A stretch of DNA of 64,000 nucleotides from assembly GCA_958433005.1 (NCBI GenBank), contig CAUAWV010000008.1, forward strand, positions 1 through 64,000, given 5' to 3'. This DNA comes from an uncultured Collinsella sp. Its GTDB lineage: Bacteria > Actinomycetota > Coriobacteriia > Coriobacteriales > Coriobacteriaceae. A model generated the notes under the pieces. It was not told where the DNA came from, made no database searches, and saw only the letters and a program-made list of their open reading frames with translations. A program made the translations under genes and the position numbers. This document shows positions 40,252 to 48,083 of the stretch, one piece after another; the first letter of the stretch is position 1, and each line of letters opens with the position of its first letter.

Positions 40252-40875
40252 TTATTTGGTTGTTAGGGTTAGTAGGTCGTTGGGGGTTTTGAGGTTGTAG
40301 GTGGCGTTTGGGATATCTTGGTGTGATCCCCATGCTGCTCGGGCAAAACTGACCCCTGCTGAAGTTGCGCATTGTTCGTCGTAGACGGTGTCGCCAACGT
40401 AGACGACGTTGCCAGGATTCGCGCCCGCACGTCGGAGATATTCGAGCATGGGTGCGGGTGCGGGTTTATGTTCGGTTGTGTCTTCGACAAGGATGATGTG
40501 CTCAAAATACTTATCGAAACCAAGGGGTGCAATTTCTTTTGCGTATTCGTCGCGCGCACGTGAGGAGACGATGCCAAGTTTGCAGCCGCTATCGGCGAGC
40601 GTTGCGATGACTTCAAGCAAACCTGGAAACACGCTGATGGTGCTTTTAAAGCTGGCGGCAACTTGGCACCAGCGATCCAACGTTGCCTGCGAGTAGATCC
40701 CAAGTTTCTCAAGGGCATCCTTGCCGGGTATGCCGAGGGCAAAGTCAAGCTCGTGTCGGGGAAGCGTTTTGCTGGTCTCTTCTTGGACAATCTGGACAAG
40801 CGATGACAGAACGCTTTCTTCTGTATCTGCCAATGTCCCATCAACGTCAAATACGATATGGTCAAAGTGCTTCAT
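40252..40875 (-). CDS. HAD-superfamily phosphatase (phosphoglycolate phosphatase-like)
   Basis: This 207-residue protein has HAD motif I HIVFDVDGTLADTEE (nucleophile Asp in DVDGT), motif II GIVSSRARDEYA, motif III lysine in EHKPAPAPM, and motif IV YVGDTVYDEQCA. The cap-1 helical insertion lies between motif I and II, as in Gph/PgmB-type enzymes. The physiological substrate cannot be read from the sequence. It is a single gene with weak upstream signals. Confidence 0.85.
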   Translation of the reverse strand: MKHFDHIVFDVDGTLADTEESVLSSLVQIVQEETSKTLPRHELDFALGIPGKDALEKLGIYSQATLDRWCQVAASFKSTISVFPGLLEVIATLADSGCKLGIVSSRARDEYAKEIAPLGFDKYFEHIILVEDTTEHKPAPAPMLEYLRRAGANPGNVVYVGDTVYDEQCATSAGVSFARAAWGSHQDIPNATYNLKTPNDLLTLTTK

Positions 40876-40931
40876 ATGATTGCTCCTCTCTGTTGTTTGC
40901 CTGCAAGTTTGATGCAGTGACAGAAGAAGGG

Positions 40932-41870
40932 CTAGCGGGGTTTCTGCCTGGTGCTATCGAGATTCTGCCTCGCTGCTCGATAGCTCGAAGGAGTGCACCC
41001 CATTTGTTCTTTAAATACCTGGCCAAGATGGCTTGCTGTTATAAATCCGCATTGGCGCGCGACTGTCTGTACCGTTCTCGTGGTGTGTGCCAAAAGTTCG
41101 CAAGCACGGTTTATGCGGTATGCGCGTAGATATGCCGCCGGGGTCGTTCCTGCACAAGTTTCGATAATGCGGTAACACTCTCTTTCGCTTACGCCGGCTG
41201 CAGATGCCATCTGGGGCACATCTATAGCGGCTGCATAGTTTGCGCGGATAAAGTCCAGGATTGCCTTGAACTGTACGTCGCGGCTGGTCATCCAAGAGGC
41301 GCCGTCGGAAGAAAAGAGCGGTTCGGTCTTGGCGTTAATCTGAATCCAGAGCTCTGACAAACTATTTCGAAGCGCCATCTCGTTCTGCGGCTGTTGAAGG
41401 TCGTGGCTAAAGGAGCTCTTCAGCAAATCGATAAAGGGCATATCGTCGGGATTGGTGGGCGACCATTTGAGCACATCGACGCCTCGACATTGAAGCAATG
41501 GGTTGATGTAGCGCTTTTGGAGACGCCCCGCGGGATCGCCGAGCATCGACGGCTGAAAGATATGCAGCATTTGAATGGCTGGCGCCGAATTGGGTGATTG
41601 CAGCGTGCTGTGCAAAACGCCGCCATTGATAAAGCCGGCGGACCCTTCCTCAAAGCGTACGTGCTCATGAGCCGCGTGCGTTCGATAGTCGATCGCTCCC
41701 TGCTCCATGTAGAAAAGCTCAACTTCGGAATGCCAGTGCCAGGGGACGGAATTGCCCGGATAGCGAGCGAATTCTGCGCGTTCGGCAATATAGGGCCAGT
41801 CTTCGGCGGTCTCGGGAAACGCTTCCTCGCGTCCTCCGCGGTGCAATTCTATGTGATCCATGTTTCGCAT
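40932..41870 (-). CDS. AraC-family regulator with N-terminal cupin
   Basis: This 312-residue protein has an N-terminal cupin-like sensing domain (PWHWHSEVELFYMEQGAIDYRTH). Two C-terminal helix-turn-helices follow (VPQMASAAGVSERECYRII, and TVQTVARQCGFITASHLGQVFKEQMGCTPSSYR). Such proteins usually activate sugar or oligosaccharide genes. AraC-family factors bind direct repeats spaced about 21 bp, the spacing of the sugar-locus motif in this window, so it is a candidate for that role (inference only). The start could be 41870 or 41861. Confidence 0.88.
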   Translation of the reverse strand: MRNMDHIELHRGGREEAFPETAEDWPYIAERAEFARYPGNSVPWHWHSEVELFYMEQGAIDYRTHAAHEHVRFEEGSAGFINGGVLHSTLQSPNSAPAIQMLHIFQPSMLGDPAGRLQKRYINPLLQCRGVDVLKWSPTNPDDMPFIDLLKSSFSHDLQQPQNEMALRNSLSELWIQINAKTEPLFSSDGASWMTSRDVQFKAILDFIRANYAAAIDVPQMASAAGVSERECYRIIETCAGTTPAAYLRAYRINRACELLAHTTRTVQTVARQCGFITASHLGQVFKEQMGCTPSSYRAARQNLDSTRQKPR

Positions 41871-41895
41871 GGCATCAGTGTAAAGCGCGATGGGC

Positions 41896-42105
41896 TTAGA
41901 TTGCTCTTGCCTGTTCGGGGAACGCCTTGTCTAGGGATGCTTGGAGCTTTTCGAAGGATGCTCGTAAGTTGAGGCTCTGATCGGCTGAGCGCTTGGCTTT
42001 TGTGGTGGGGGAGTCGAGGAGACCGTTTCTCTGTGTCGGGGGGAAGGAGAAAAGGTTTGCATGTTTTAGGGATGGCTGCTGTGCTGCGTCATTGGAAGAA
42101 TGCAT
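41896..42105 (-). CDS. Small unknown protein upstream of the AraC gene
   Basis: This 69-residue frame starts with ATG 42105 after GAGGAGG with about 10-nt spacing. It ends 25 bp before the AraC gene, suggesting co-transcription. The sequence is hydrophilic, rich in Ser, Ala and Lys, with a possible C-terminal helix (LRASFEKLQASLDKAF). No known motif. It may be a real small protein or a leader frame. Confidence 0.35.
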   Translation of the reverse strand: MHSSNDAAQQPSLKHANLFSFPPTQRNGLLDSPTTKAKRSADQSLNLRASFEKLQASLDKAFPEQARAI

Positions 42106-42232
42106 GCTTATGCGGCCTCCTCGATGTCCACCAAAAGGTTGCGCACAGGGTGTGCTGCTAGGTCCCGTGCGTTGGCAGTATTATGCAGCGGACCGTTCAA
42201 AGAAGCGCTAAAGAAAGGCTTAACCTGGTTTG

Positions 42233-42273
42233 GTGTTACGATGAAACCGCAGGTCAAGGCTATTGAGTAACAC
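42233..42273. repeat. Short hairpin around AAACCGCAGGT core
   Basis: GTGTTAC (42233-42239) pairs with GTAACAC (42267-42273) around AAACCGCAGGT (42244-42254). It is a small relative of the long hairpin family. Confidence 0.5.
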
Positions 42274-42358
42274 TCTTGAAAGGTTTTGGGCTTAAGGGCT
42301 TTCTAAGGTTTGTGACGTGGATGTGGCTCGCCTGTGTGGGGCGTGTGAATGCTCGCTG

Positions 42359-43336
42359 TTAGCGCTGCGGCTCTGCAGCCCGTACCTGCTCGATGACCTT
42401 TTCCATCGTGGCGTCGATGCGGTCTTTTTTGAGCTCGCATTCCCAGATGGTTATGGGTGTCCAGCCCATTTGAGTGAGTGCCGCCACGGCAGCGCGGTCG
42501 CGCTCGACGTTGCGACGGAACTTTGCCTCCCAAAAATCAACATTGCGCTTGGGCTGGCTCGGGTTGCACTTGGGGCAGCGGTGCCAAAAGCAGCCGTTGA
42601 CGAAGATGGCGATCTTGCGCCCGGGAAAGGCGATGTCGGGCTTGCCGGGCACCTTCCATTCCAAACGATAGCCCGTGAGGCCGGCGGCCCGTAGGCGCTG
42701 GCGAACGAGCAGCTCGGGCTTGGTGTTGGCGCGTTTGTTGCCCTTCATGGACTTTTTGATGGCGGCTCGACGGCGGACCAGTTCGCGCTCGTCAGCGGAG
42801 AGGTCCGAGGTATCGATGCCGTCCAGCAGGCCGGGCTTGGGGCGCTTTTTGCTGTGGCGCTTAGGCTTGCGCTTGGGCTTGGTAGCAGATTCGTCTGCCG
42901 CGGTGGCCTCGGCGCCGTTAGCCTCGAGCCGGTCTTCCTTCAGCTCAATCAGGGCATCAATGAGCCCCTTGTCGGCGGGCATCCATTCCACCGTGGCAAG
43001 CGAGGTGCGCGGAATCCAGCGGATATCGAGCTGGCGGTCGTGCTTCTGAGGTTCATCGGATTCATCGGCGAGCGAGCAGTAGTAGCACTCCATGGAGAGA
43101 TGAAAATCGGGGTAGTCATACTCAACGGTGTAGAAATCACGCAGGTTGATGACTTTGACCTGCAGCTCCTCCATGAGTTCGCGGCGTACGGCGTCCTCGG
43201 GCGTCTCGCCGCGCATGAGCTTGCCACCGGGGAACTCCCAAAGTCCCTGCATGTCGCCATAGCCGCGCTGCACGGCAAGCAGCTCGTCAGATCCTTCCTT
43301 GCGAATGATCCCAGCGGCAACATGAACAGTCTTCAA
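42359..43336 (-). CDS. NUDIX hydrolase fused to Vsr-type mismatch endonuclease
   Basis: The best start is TTG 43336 after GAGAGGA, giving 325 residues; the frame is open further upstream but would overlap the ABC gene. Residues 1-130 are a MutT-like NUDIX domain (FPGGKLMRGETPEDAVRREL, then MEELQV). A basic linker (KPKRKPKRHSKKRPKPG) follows. Residues about 200-325 are a Vsr very-short-patch-repair endonuclease (ANTKPELLVRQRLRAAGLTGYR, KPDIAFPGRKIAIFVNGCFWHRC, TPITIWECEL). Cleansing of oxidised dGTP and nicking of T:G mismatches would then be on one chain. No dcm-type methyltransferase gene is nearby, although Vsr usually accompanies one. Confidence 0.88.
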   Translation of the reverse strand: MKTVHVAAGIIRKEGSDELLAVQRGYGDMQGLWEFPGGKLMRGETPEDAVRRELMEELQVKVINLRDFYTVEYDYPDFHLSMECYYCSLADESDEPQKHDRQLDIRWIPRTSLATVEWMPADKGLIDALIELKEDRLEANGAEATAADESATKPKRKPKRHSKKRPKPGLLDGIDTSDLSADERELVRRRAAIKKSMKGNKRANTKPELLVRQRLRAAGLTGYRLEWKVPGKPDIAFPGRKIAIFVNGCFWHRCPKCNPSQPKRNVDFWEAKFRRNVERDRAAVAALTQMGWTPITIWECELKKDRIDATMEKVIEQVRAAEPQR

Positions 43337-43484
43337 CAGGAGTCCTCTCTCAACATCAACACGTGGCAGGCTAGCTACCCCTACCTTACACAACGGTAAG
43401 GCAAGCGTAAGCCATATCGATGGTAGCCGACTCGGCTTCTTGCGACTATAGATGCCGTAGACTAATCGCAAGAAAGGACTCGGT

Positions 43485-44270
43485 ATGCAAACCACGCACA
43501 TGGCGACCCCGGTACTGGAGGTCGCGCATCTCGAAAAGGTATATGGAGCGCTGGGCAACGTGACCCGCGCGCTCAATGACGTCAGCTTTACGGTCAACCG
43601 CGGCGAATTCGTTGGCATCATGGGCGCTTCGGGCTCGGGCAAGTCGACGTTGCTCAACTGCGTGTCGACCATCGATGCCGCCACGAGTGGCACCATTCGC
43701 ATCAACGGGCAGGACGTTACGCGCATGAAGCAGGCCAAGCTCTCGCAGTTCCGCCGCGAGGAGCTGGGCTTTATCTTCCAGGATTCCAACCTGCTCGATA
43801 CGCTCACGGCACGCGAGAACATCGCCCTGCCGCTCACCATTGCCCGCACAAACTCGGCAGAGATCTCGACCCGCGTGCAGGACGTGGCCGCGCGCCTGTC
43901 CATTAGCCAGGTACTCGACAAGTACCCCTACCAGATGTCCGGTGGTCAGCAGCAGCGCGTTGCCGCGGCTCGCGCGCTCGTCACCGACCCCACCATGATC
44001 ATGGCTGACGAGCCCACCGGCGCCCTCGATTCCAAGAGCGCCCGCCTGCTGCTCGAGAGCCTGGAGGCCCTGAATCGCCGCCTGCGCGCCACCGTGCTCA
44101 TGGTCACGCACGATAGCTTTGCCGCCAGCTACACGAGCCGTGTGCTGTTTATTCGCGACGGCAAGATCTTTACCGAGCTGCGCCGCGGTGACACCGACCG
44201 CCGAGAGTTCTTCGACCGCATTATGGAGGTCGTTGCCATGATGGGCGGTGAGGGCTCCGATGCTCTGTAA
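43485..44270 (+). CDS. ABC transporter ATPase (BceA-like)
   Basis: This 261-residue ATPase of the MacB/BceA group has Walker A GASGSGKST (residues 47-55), Q-loop FIFQDSNLLDTLT, signature MSGGQQQRVAAARAL, and Walker B with MADEPTGALDSKSA. It energises the large permease encoded directly downstream, whose start lies within the end of this gene. Such pairs expel or sense antimicrobial peptides. No two-component system gene is adjacent here. Confidence 0.9.
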   Translation: MQTTHMATPVLEVAHLEKVYGALGNVTRALNDVSFTVNRGEFVGIMGASGSGKSTLLNCVSTIDAATSGTIRINGQDVTRMKQAKLSQFRREELGFIFQDSNLLDTLTARENIALPLTIARTNSAEISTRVQDVAARLSISQVLDKYPYQMSGGQQQRVAAARALVTDPTMIMADEPTGALDSKSARLLLESLEALNRRLRATVLMVTHDSFAASYTSRVLFIRDGKIFTELRRGDTDRREFFDRIMEVVAMMGGEGSDAL

Positions 44271-46461
44271 ACTCGCTTGGGGCAACGTCCGCCGCGCCGG
44301 CCGCGACTACCTCGTCTACCTTTTGACGCTCACCCTGGGTGTCACGGTCTTCTATGCCTTCAATACCGTCTCGATGCAGGTCGACATTGCCGGCATCAAG
44401 GAGGAGGGACTGTCCGAGCTCATGGGCAGCATGCTCGGCTACCTGACGTACTTTTTGGCCGGTGTCATGGCCTTTTTGATGGTGTACGCCAATAACTTCA
44501 TCATGAAACGCCGCAAGAAGGAGTTTGGCCTGTACCAGGTGCTCGGCATGGGGCGCGGGCGCGTCGCCACGATCATGGCGCTCGAGACCGTGATAGTATC
44601 GGTCGTGGCCTTTGTCGCCGGCATTGTGCTGGGCGTGGGGCTCTCCCAGCTCATGACGTTCTTTACGGCTTCGCTCTTTAAGACACAGATCGCCAATTTC
44701 CACTTCTTTTTCTCGGTGCATGCGTTTAACCTGACCCTTGCCTGCATGCTTGTAATGTTTGTGCTCACGCTACTGCTGAACCTTCGCGCCGTGCGTCGTA
44801 CCAAACTCATCGAGCTTATGGGTGCCGAGCGTCGCAACGAGAGCATCAAGACACGCAACCCCTGGATCGCGATTGCCATCTTTGCCGTGGGCGTGGTGCT
44901 TGTGGGTGTGGCCTATTACCGTCTGCTACGTGATGGGTTCCCGTTAACTGCGACGGACAGCAAGCTGCAAGAGGCCATGAGCCAGTTTGGCATTACGACC
45001 GTTATGGTTACCGTGGGTACCTTTGCCCTGTTCTGGGGACTCTCGGGCATGCTTATCAAGCTGCTGCAGAGCCTGCGCAGCGTGTATTGGCGCGGCCTCA
45101 ATATGTTTACCGTGCGTCAGCTTTCGGCCAAGGTCAATACGGTGTGCTTTTCGATGGGTGTCATCGCGATGATTCTGTTCCTTGCCATCACTTCGGTGAC
45201 GTGCGGTATGTCGATCGCCAACGTGATGAACGAAAACCTGGAGCGCTATAACCCTGTTGACGTGTCTCAGACGTATGTCTATTACACGCCCGAAACGCTC
45301 GATTACTACAAGGAGTATGTCAATCCGTCTGAGGCCGATCGCATGGTGCTGGCCGATGCAACGGTCGATTTGTACGCTGCATGGCATGGCGAGCGCAAGT
45401 CGGCGGACAACAACGACGAGACCGGCAAGAAGGTCAATATCGCCGATGTTGCCGGTGAGCATGTGCAGATCGATTCGTATCTGAGCTACCCGCTTGGCGG
45501 CTCCAATCCTTCGGTAGCTGCAGGCGAGATGTGCAAGGCCATGGGAGAAAAGCTCCCCAAGGCGCTCGAGGGTAGCAACGCCGATGATATGGGTCTGTTT
45601 GTGACGCCGGCGAGCCAGTACAACAAACTGCGCCAGATGATGGGCGAGGAGCCGGTGAGCATTGGCCGCGACCAGTATCTGCTCACGTGTGATATGGGCG
45701 GCGAGCTGGTCGACATGTACACCAAGTATATGGCCGGCGGCCATGCCCTTACCTTGGGCGGGCATACGCTCAAGCCCGCAACCGATAAGTCGGACGAAGA
45801 TACGGCGGCCATCGCCAACTCGGCGATGGGCAGTAATCCGGGTACCGTCGTCGTTGCCGACGAGCTGTTGTCCCAGCTTAACCTGCAGCCGTATGCCAGT
45901 AATTTGCTCGTTAACTACAAGCAGGGGATGGATGTGACCAAGGCAGACGAGAGCATAAAATACACCATGCTCGACAATCTGCTCGTTGATGGCAAGAAGC
46001 CGGGGTCGTGGGGAGTCTTCATGACACGCTCCGAGATCTATACGCAGGCGGCGCAGATGAACGGCATGATTAGCTACCTAGCCATCTACATCGGCTTTGT
46101 GCTGGTCGTTGCGTGCGCGGCAATTCTATCGATCCAGCAGCTCTCCAACGTGGCGGATGGCAGCCGCAGCTATCGCGTGCTGGCGCAGATCGGCTGTGAC
46201 GACCGCCAGATTCGCCATTCGGTGATGGCGCAGCAAGCGGTGTTCTTCCTGTTCCCGCTGGCAGTTGGTCTGGCGCACTCCTTTGTGGCGCTCAAGGTGA
46301 TCATCGAGCTGGTGAGCACGTTTGGCAACATGAGCATCGGCGGTACCGTGGGCCTCACCTGTGCGATCTTCCTGGCGGCCTATGGTGGTTACTTCCTGGT
46401 GACCTACCTCATGAGCACCGGCATGGTACAAGCTGCCATCGCCACCCGCTACAGCGAGTAG
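44260..46461 (+). CDS. ABC transporter permease (BceB/FtsX-like)
   Basis: The protein has 733 residues from ATG 44260, which overlaps the ATPase gene by 11 bp; a GTG at 44248 is an alternative. It has the BceB layout. A first membrane segment comes at residues 16-38, then three FtsX-like segments (YLTYFLAGVMAFLMVYANNF, ATIMALETVIVSVVAFVAGI). More segments follow to about 320. A large external domain covers about residues 330-600, and three last segments end at GGYFLVTYLMS. It probably confers peptide-antibiotic resistance. The substrate is unknown. Confidence 0.88.
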   Translation: MLCKLAWGNVRRAGRDYLVYLLTLTLGVTVFYAFNTVSMQVDIAGIKEEGLSELMGSMLGYLTYFLAGVMAFLMVYANNFIMKRRKKEFGLYQVLGMGRGRVATIMALETVIVSVVAFVAGIVLGVGLSQLMTFFTASLFKTQIANFHFFFSVHAFNLTLACMLVMFVLTLLLNLRAVRRTKLIELMGAERRNESIKTRNPWIAIAIFAVGVVLVGVAYYRLLRDGFPLTATDSKLQEAMSQFGITTVMVTVGTFALFWGLSGMLIKLLQSLRSVYWRGLNMFTVRQLSAKVNTVCFSMGVIAMILFLAITSVTCGMSIANVMNENLERYNPVDVSQTYVYYTPETLDYYKEYVNPSEADRMVLADATVDLYAAWHGERKSADNNDETGKKVNIADVAGEHVQIDSYLSYPLGGSNPSVAAGEMCKAMGEKLPKALEGSNADDMGLFVTPASQYNKLRQMMGEEPVSIGRDQYLLTCDMGGELVDMYTKYMAGGHALTLGGHTLKPATDKSDEDTAAIANSAMGSNPGTVVVADELLSQLNLQPYASNLLVNYKQGMDVTKADESIKYTMLDNLLVDGKKPGSWGVFMTRSEIYTQAAQMNGMISYLAIYIGFVLVVACAAILSIQQLSNVADGSRSYRVLAQIGCDDRQIRHSVMAQQAVFFLFPLAVGLAHSFVALKVIIELVSTFGNMSIGGTVGLTCAIFLAAYGGYFLVTYLMSTGMVQAAIATRYSE

Positions 46462-46496
46462 CGAGCGGGCAAAACCGTCGCAAAACCAACGCAAAC

Positions 46497-46540
46497 AACC
46501 GCCGCGGAGGGAGTCGGCCCCCTTCCGCGGCGGTTTTTTG
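46497..46540 (+). terminator. ABC transporter operon terminator
   Basis: AACCGCCGCGGAGGG pairs with CCTTCCGCGGCGGTT (one wobble), followed by TTTTG. Confidence 0.85.
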
Positions 46541-46557
46541 CCCGCCTGATGCATCTC

Positions 46558-46687
46558 AAAACTAAGTGAGTAGACTTTTTTGGATCTGCCGAGCACATTG
46601 CGACAAACGCTCAACAAAACCGCAGGTCAGGGCTGTGGCGTTTTGGGGCGTGCTCGGATCCCGCCAAAAGCCTACTCACTTGGTTTT
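46558..46687. repeat. AAGTGAGTAG hairpin element with AAAACCGCAGGT core (copy A)
   Basis: The left arm starts AAAACTAAGTGAGTAG and the right arm ends CTACTCACTTGGTTTT. GAGCAC and GTGCTC continue the stem. The core AAAACCGCAGGT is at 46616-46627. Copy B is at 60555-60679. Confidence 0.85.
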
Positions 46688-46753
46688 ACTGCTAGAAAAC
46701 CGCCGCGAGGGAAAGTAGCTCCCTCGCGGCGGTTTTGGCATTTGCCCAGATAA

Positions 46754-46790
46754 AACCTGCCAAAATAAACCTGTCCCTTTTTGGTAGGTT
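46754..46790 (-). terminator. AACCTGCC/GGTAGGTT hairpin at the LuxR gene end
   Basis: AACCTGCCAAAA (46754-46765) pairs with TTTTTGGTAGGTT (46778-46790) around a CCTGTCCC loop. It overlaps the stop of the minus-strand regulator gene and could terminate it. Confidence 0.5.
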
Positions 46791-47754
46791 ATCGTTTCCA
46801 AAAGTGGAGGATCAGGGTCGTACGGTTTTGCTGCTCGGTTTTGACCAGGATGTTGTGGATGTGGGTCTTGACGGTACCCACGGCAAGGAAGAGCTCGTCA
46901 GCGATCTCTTGGTTCGATTTGCCCAACACAACCAGACGCATGACTTCGGTTTCGCGGTTGGAGAGCTTGTAGGCGTTGCGATAGAAGGGCATCTGCTCTT
47001 CGATGTGTCGATCAAGATCGCTGACGTTCTTTTCCTCGGGCGCCTCCTGCATGCGAATCGAAAGCACGTGATAGGCATAGATGATCAGCAGAATCGCAAA
47101 GTAGCACGCAAAGATGTTCTCGCTAAAGTTGCGCTCGGACAGGTACAGCTGCAGCCAAGAGGGTGCCAGGCTCATGGGAACAACAAGGATGTTGTAGAAA
47201 TCCTCGGCAACGATGCACCCGACCAGAATGGCGCCGATAATGAGGTGCTTTCGTTGATTGTTGACGCGCGCCTTAAGCTCGACCTGCGTGCTTTTATGCG
47301 CCGTCCAAAAGATATACAGTCCCACAAATACAAGGAATACCTGACGCATCGTGTAGTAGAGCCATTGATGTATGGGGCCGTAGGGGACAGCGACAATGAT
47401 CAGCAGCTCGCTCAGGAAGAACGTTGCGACGGGAATAACAAACTGCTTTTTTGAATGTTTGTCGAGCAAGTCCATGGCAATGAGCCAGATAAAAGCTTGT
47501 GAAGCGGTCGCCACAAGGGTCCGCAACACAGGCATGGTAATTGAGTAATAGTCGCTGGCTGGAAAACTCTGGTTTTGCAACGTGTATTCAAAAAAGAAGA
47601 TCTCGGTCATCTCGATGGCATAGCAAATAAAAACGCCGCTGCCATAGATAAAGAAGCGTCGACGAGACGAGGCATAGGCGGCAAGCGAAAGCACTGCCGT
47701 CACAATACAGATCACGAGTATCGCTAGGGTATAGAAGAACATCAGGGTGTTCAT
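46789..47754 (-). CDS. Membrane-bound LuxR-family regulator (copy 1)
   Basis: The protein has 321 residues from ATG 47754; five more residues are possible. Seven hydrophobic segments fill residues 1-235, and the C-terminal LuxR helix-turn-helix follows (LSNRETEVMRLVVLGKSNQEIADELFLAVGTVKTHIHNI). Between segments it has AEDFYNILVVPM, then LYLSERNFSENIFACYFAIL. The parallel regulator at 54639 shares AED-Y-IL and LSERN-SEN. It is divergent from the putrescine carbamoyltransferase gene, so agmatine sensing is plausible; AguR of enterococci is also a membrane LuxR-type activator. Confidence 0.85.
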   Translation of the reverse strand: MNTLMFFYTLAILVICIVTAVLSLAAYASSRRRFFIYGSGVFICYAIEMTEIFFFEYTLQNQSFPASDYYSITMPVLRTLVATASQAFIWLIAMDLLDKHSKKQFVIPVATFFLSELLIIVAVPYGPIHQWLYYTMRQVFLVFVGLYIFWTAHKSTQVELKARVNNQRKHLIIGAILVGCIVAEDFYNILVVPMSLAPSWLQLYLSERNFSENIFACYFAILLIIYAYHVLSIRMQEAPEEKNVSDLDRHIEEQMPFYRNAYKLSNRETEVMRLVVLGKSNQEIADELFLAVGTVKTHIHNILVKTEQQNRTTLILHFWKR

Positions 47755-48083
47755 CTGCCACCGTCCCATCTCATTTCATCTATGGCCGAGCCCTGTATAC
47801 CTTGTGGGATATAGACGTCTCAACCCTTCGTTCCATTGCGGATTAGGCGCCGAGATACAGCATAGCCGTATACCGTTCGCGGTTCTAGATAGTAAACCCC
47901 CTGCAAGCTGGCTACCTGCGGGTTTATATTGGTTTAGAGGGGATGTAACTCCGTGAACGGTCTTTAATCCCGAATAAACTAGGTAAAAATTGCATACGGG
48001 TGAATGATGGTCTTGTCAACACGAGGCGTGATGTTCGAGCGCCTCATAGCAATAGTCGGCACGACCGGCGGAAAGGAATCGAC
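47755..48083. other. Divergent LuxR / putrescine carbamoyltransferase control region
   Basis: No gene is present. It carries ACCGTTCGCGGT (47872-47883), CCGTGAACGGT (47951-47961) and the minus-strand core AAACCCGCAGGT (47914-47925). Confidence 0.55.
47951..47961. promoter_or_regulatory. CCGTGAACGGT operator-like motif before the agmatine operon
   Basis: An exact match to the sugar-locus motif, 123 bp before the start codon. A related ACCGTTCGCGGT palindrome lies 79 bp upstream. No clear partner at 21 bp. Confidence 0.5.

Larger units (their letters stand above)
46462..46788. other. Gene-free stretch: composite repeat block A
   Basis: It contains the operon terminator, the 130-nt AAGTGAGTAG hairpin, a second GCCGCGAGGG hairpin (about 46697-46737) and an AACCTGCC/GGTAGGTT hairpin. 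The same four-part order recurs at 60488-60772. Confidence 0.75.

Noticed and set aside
43337..43921. N-terminal extension of the NUDIX-Vsr frame upstream of 43336
   Set aside because: It overlaps the confident ABC ATPase gene on the other strand and has Ser/Arg-rich antisense-like composition; a TTG with GAGAGGA fits the start of the NUDIX domain exactly.
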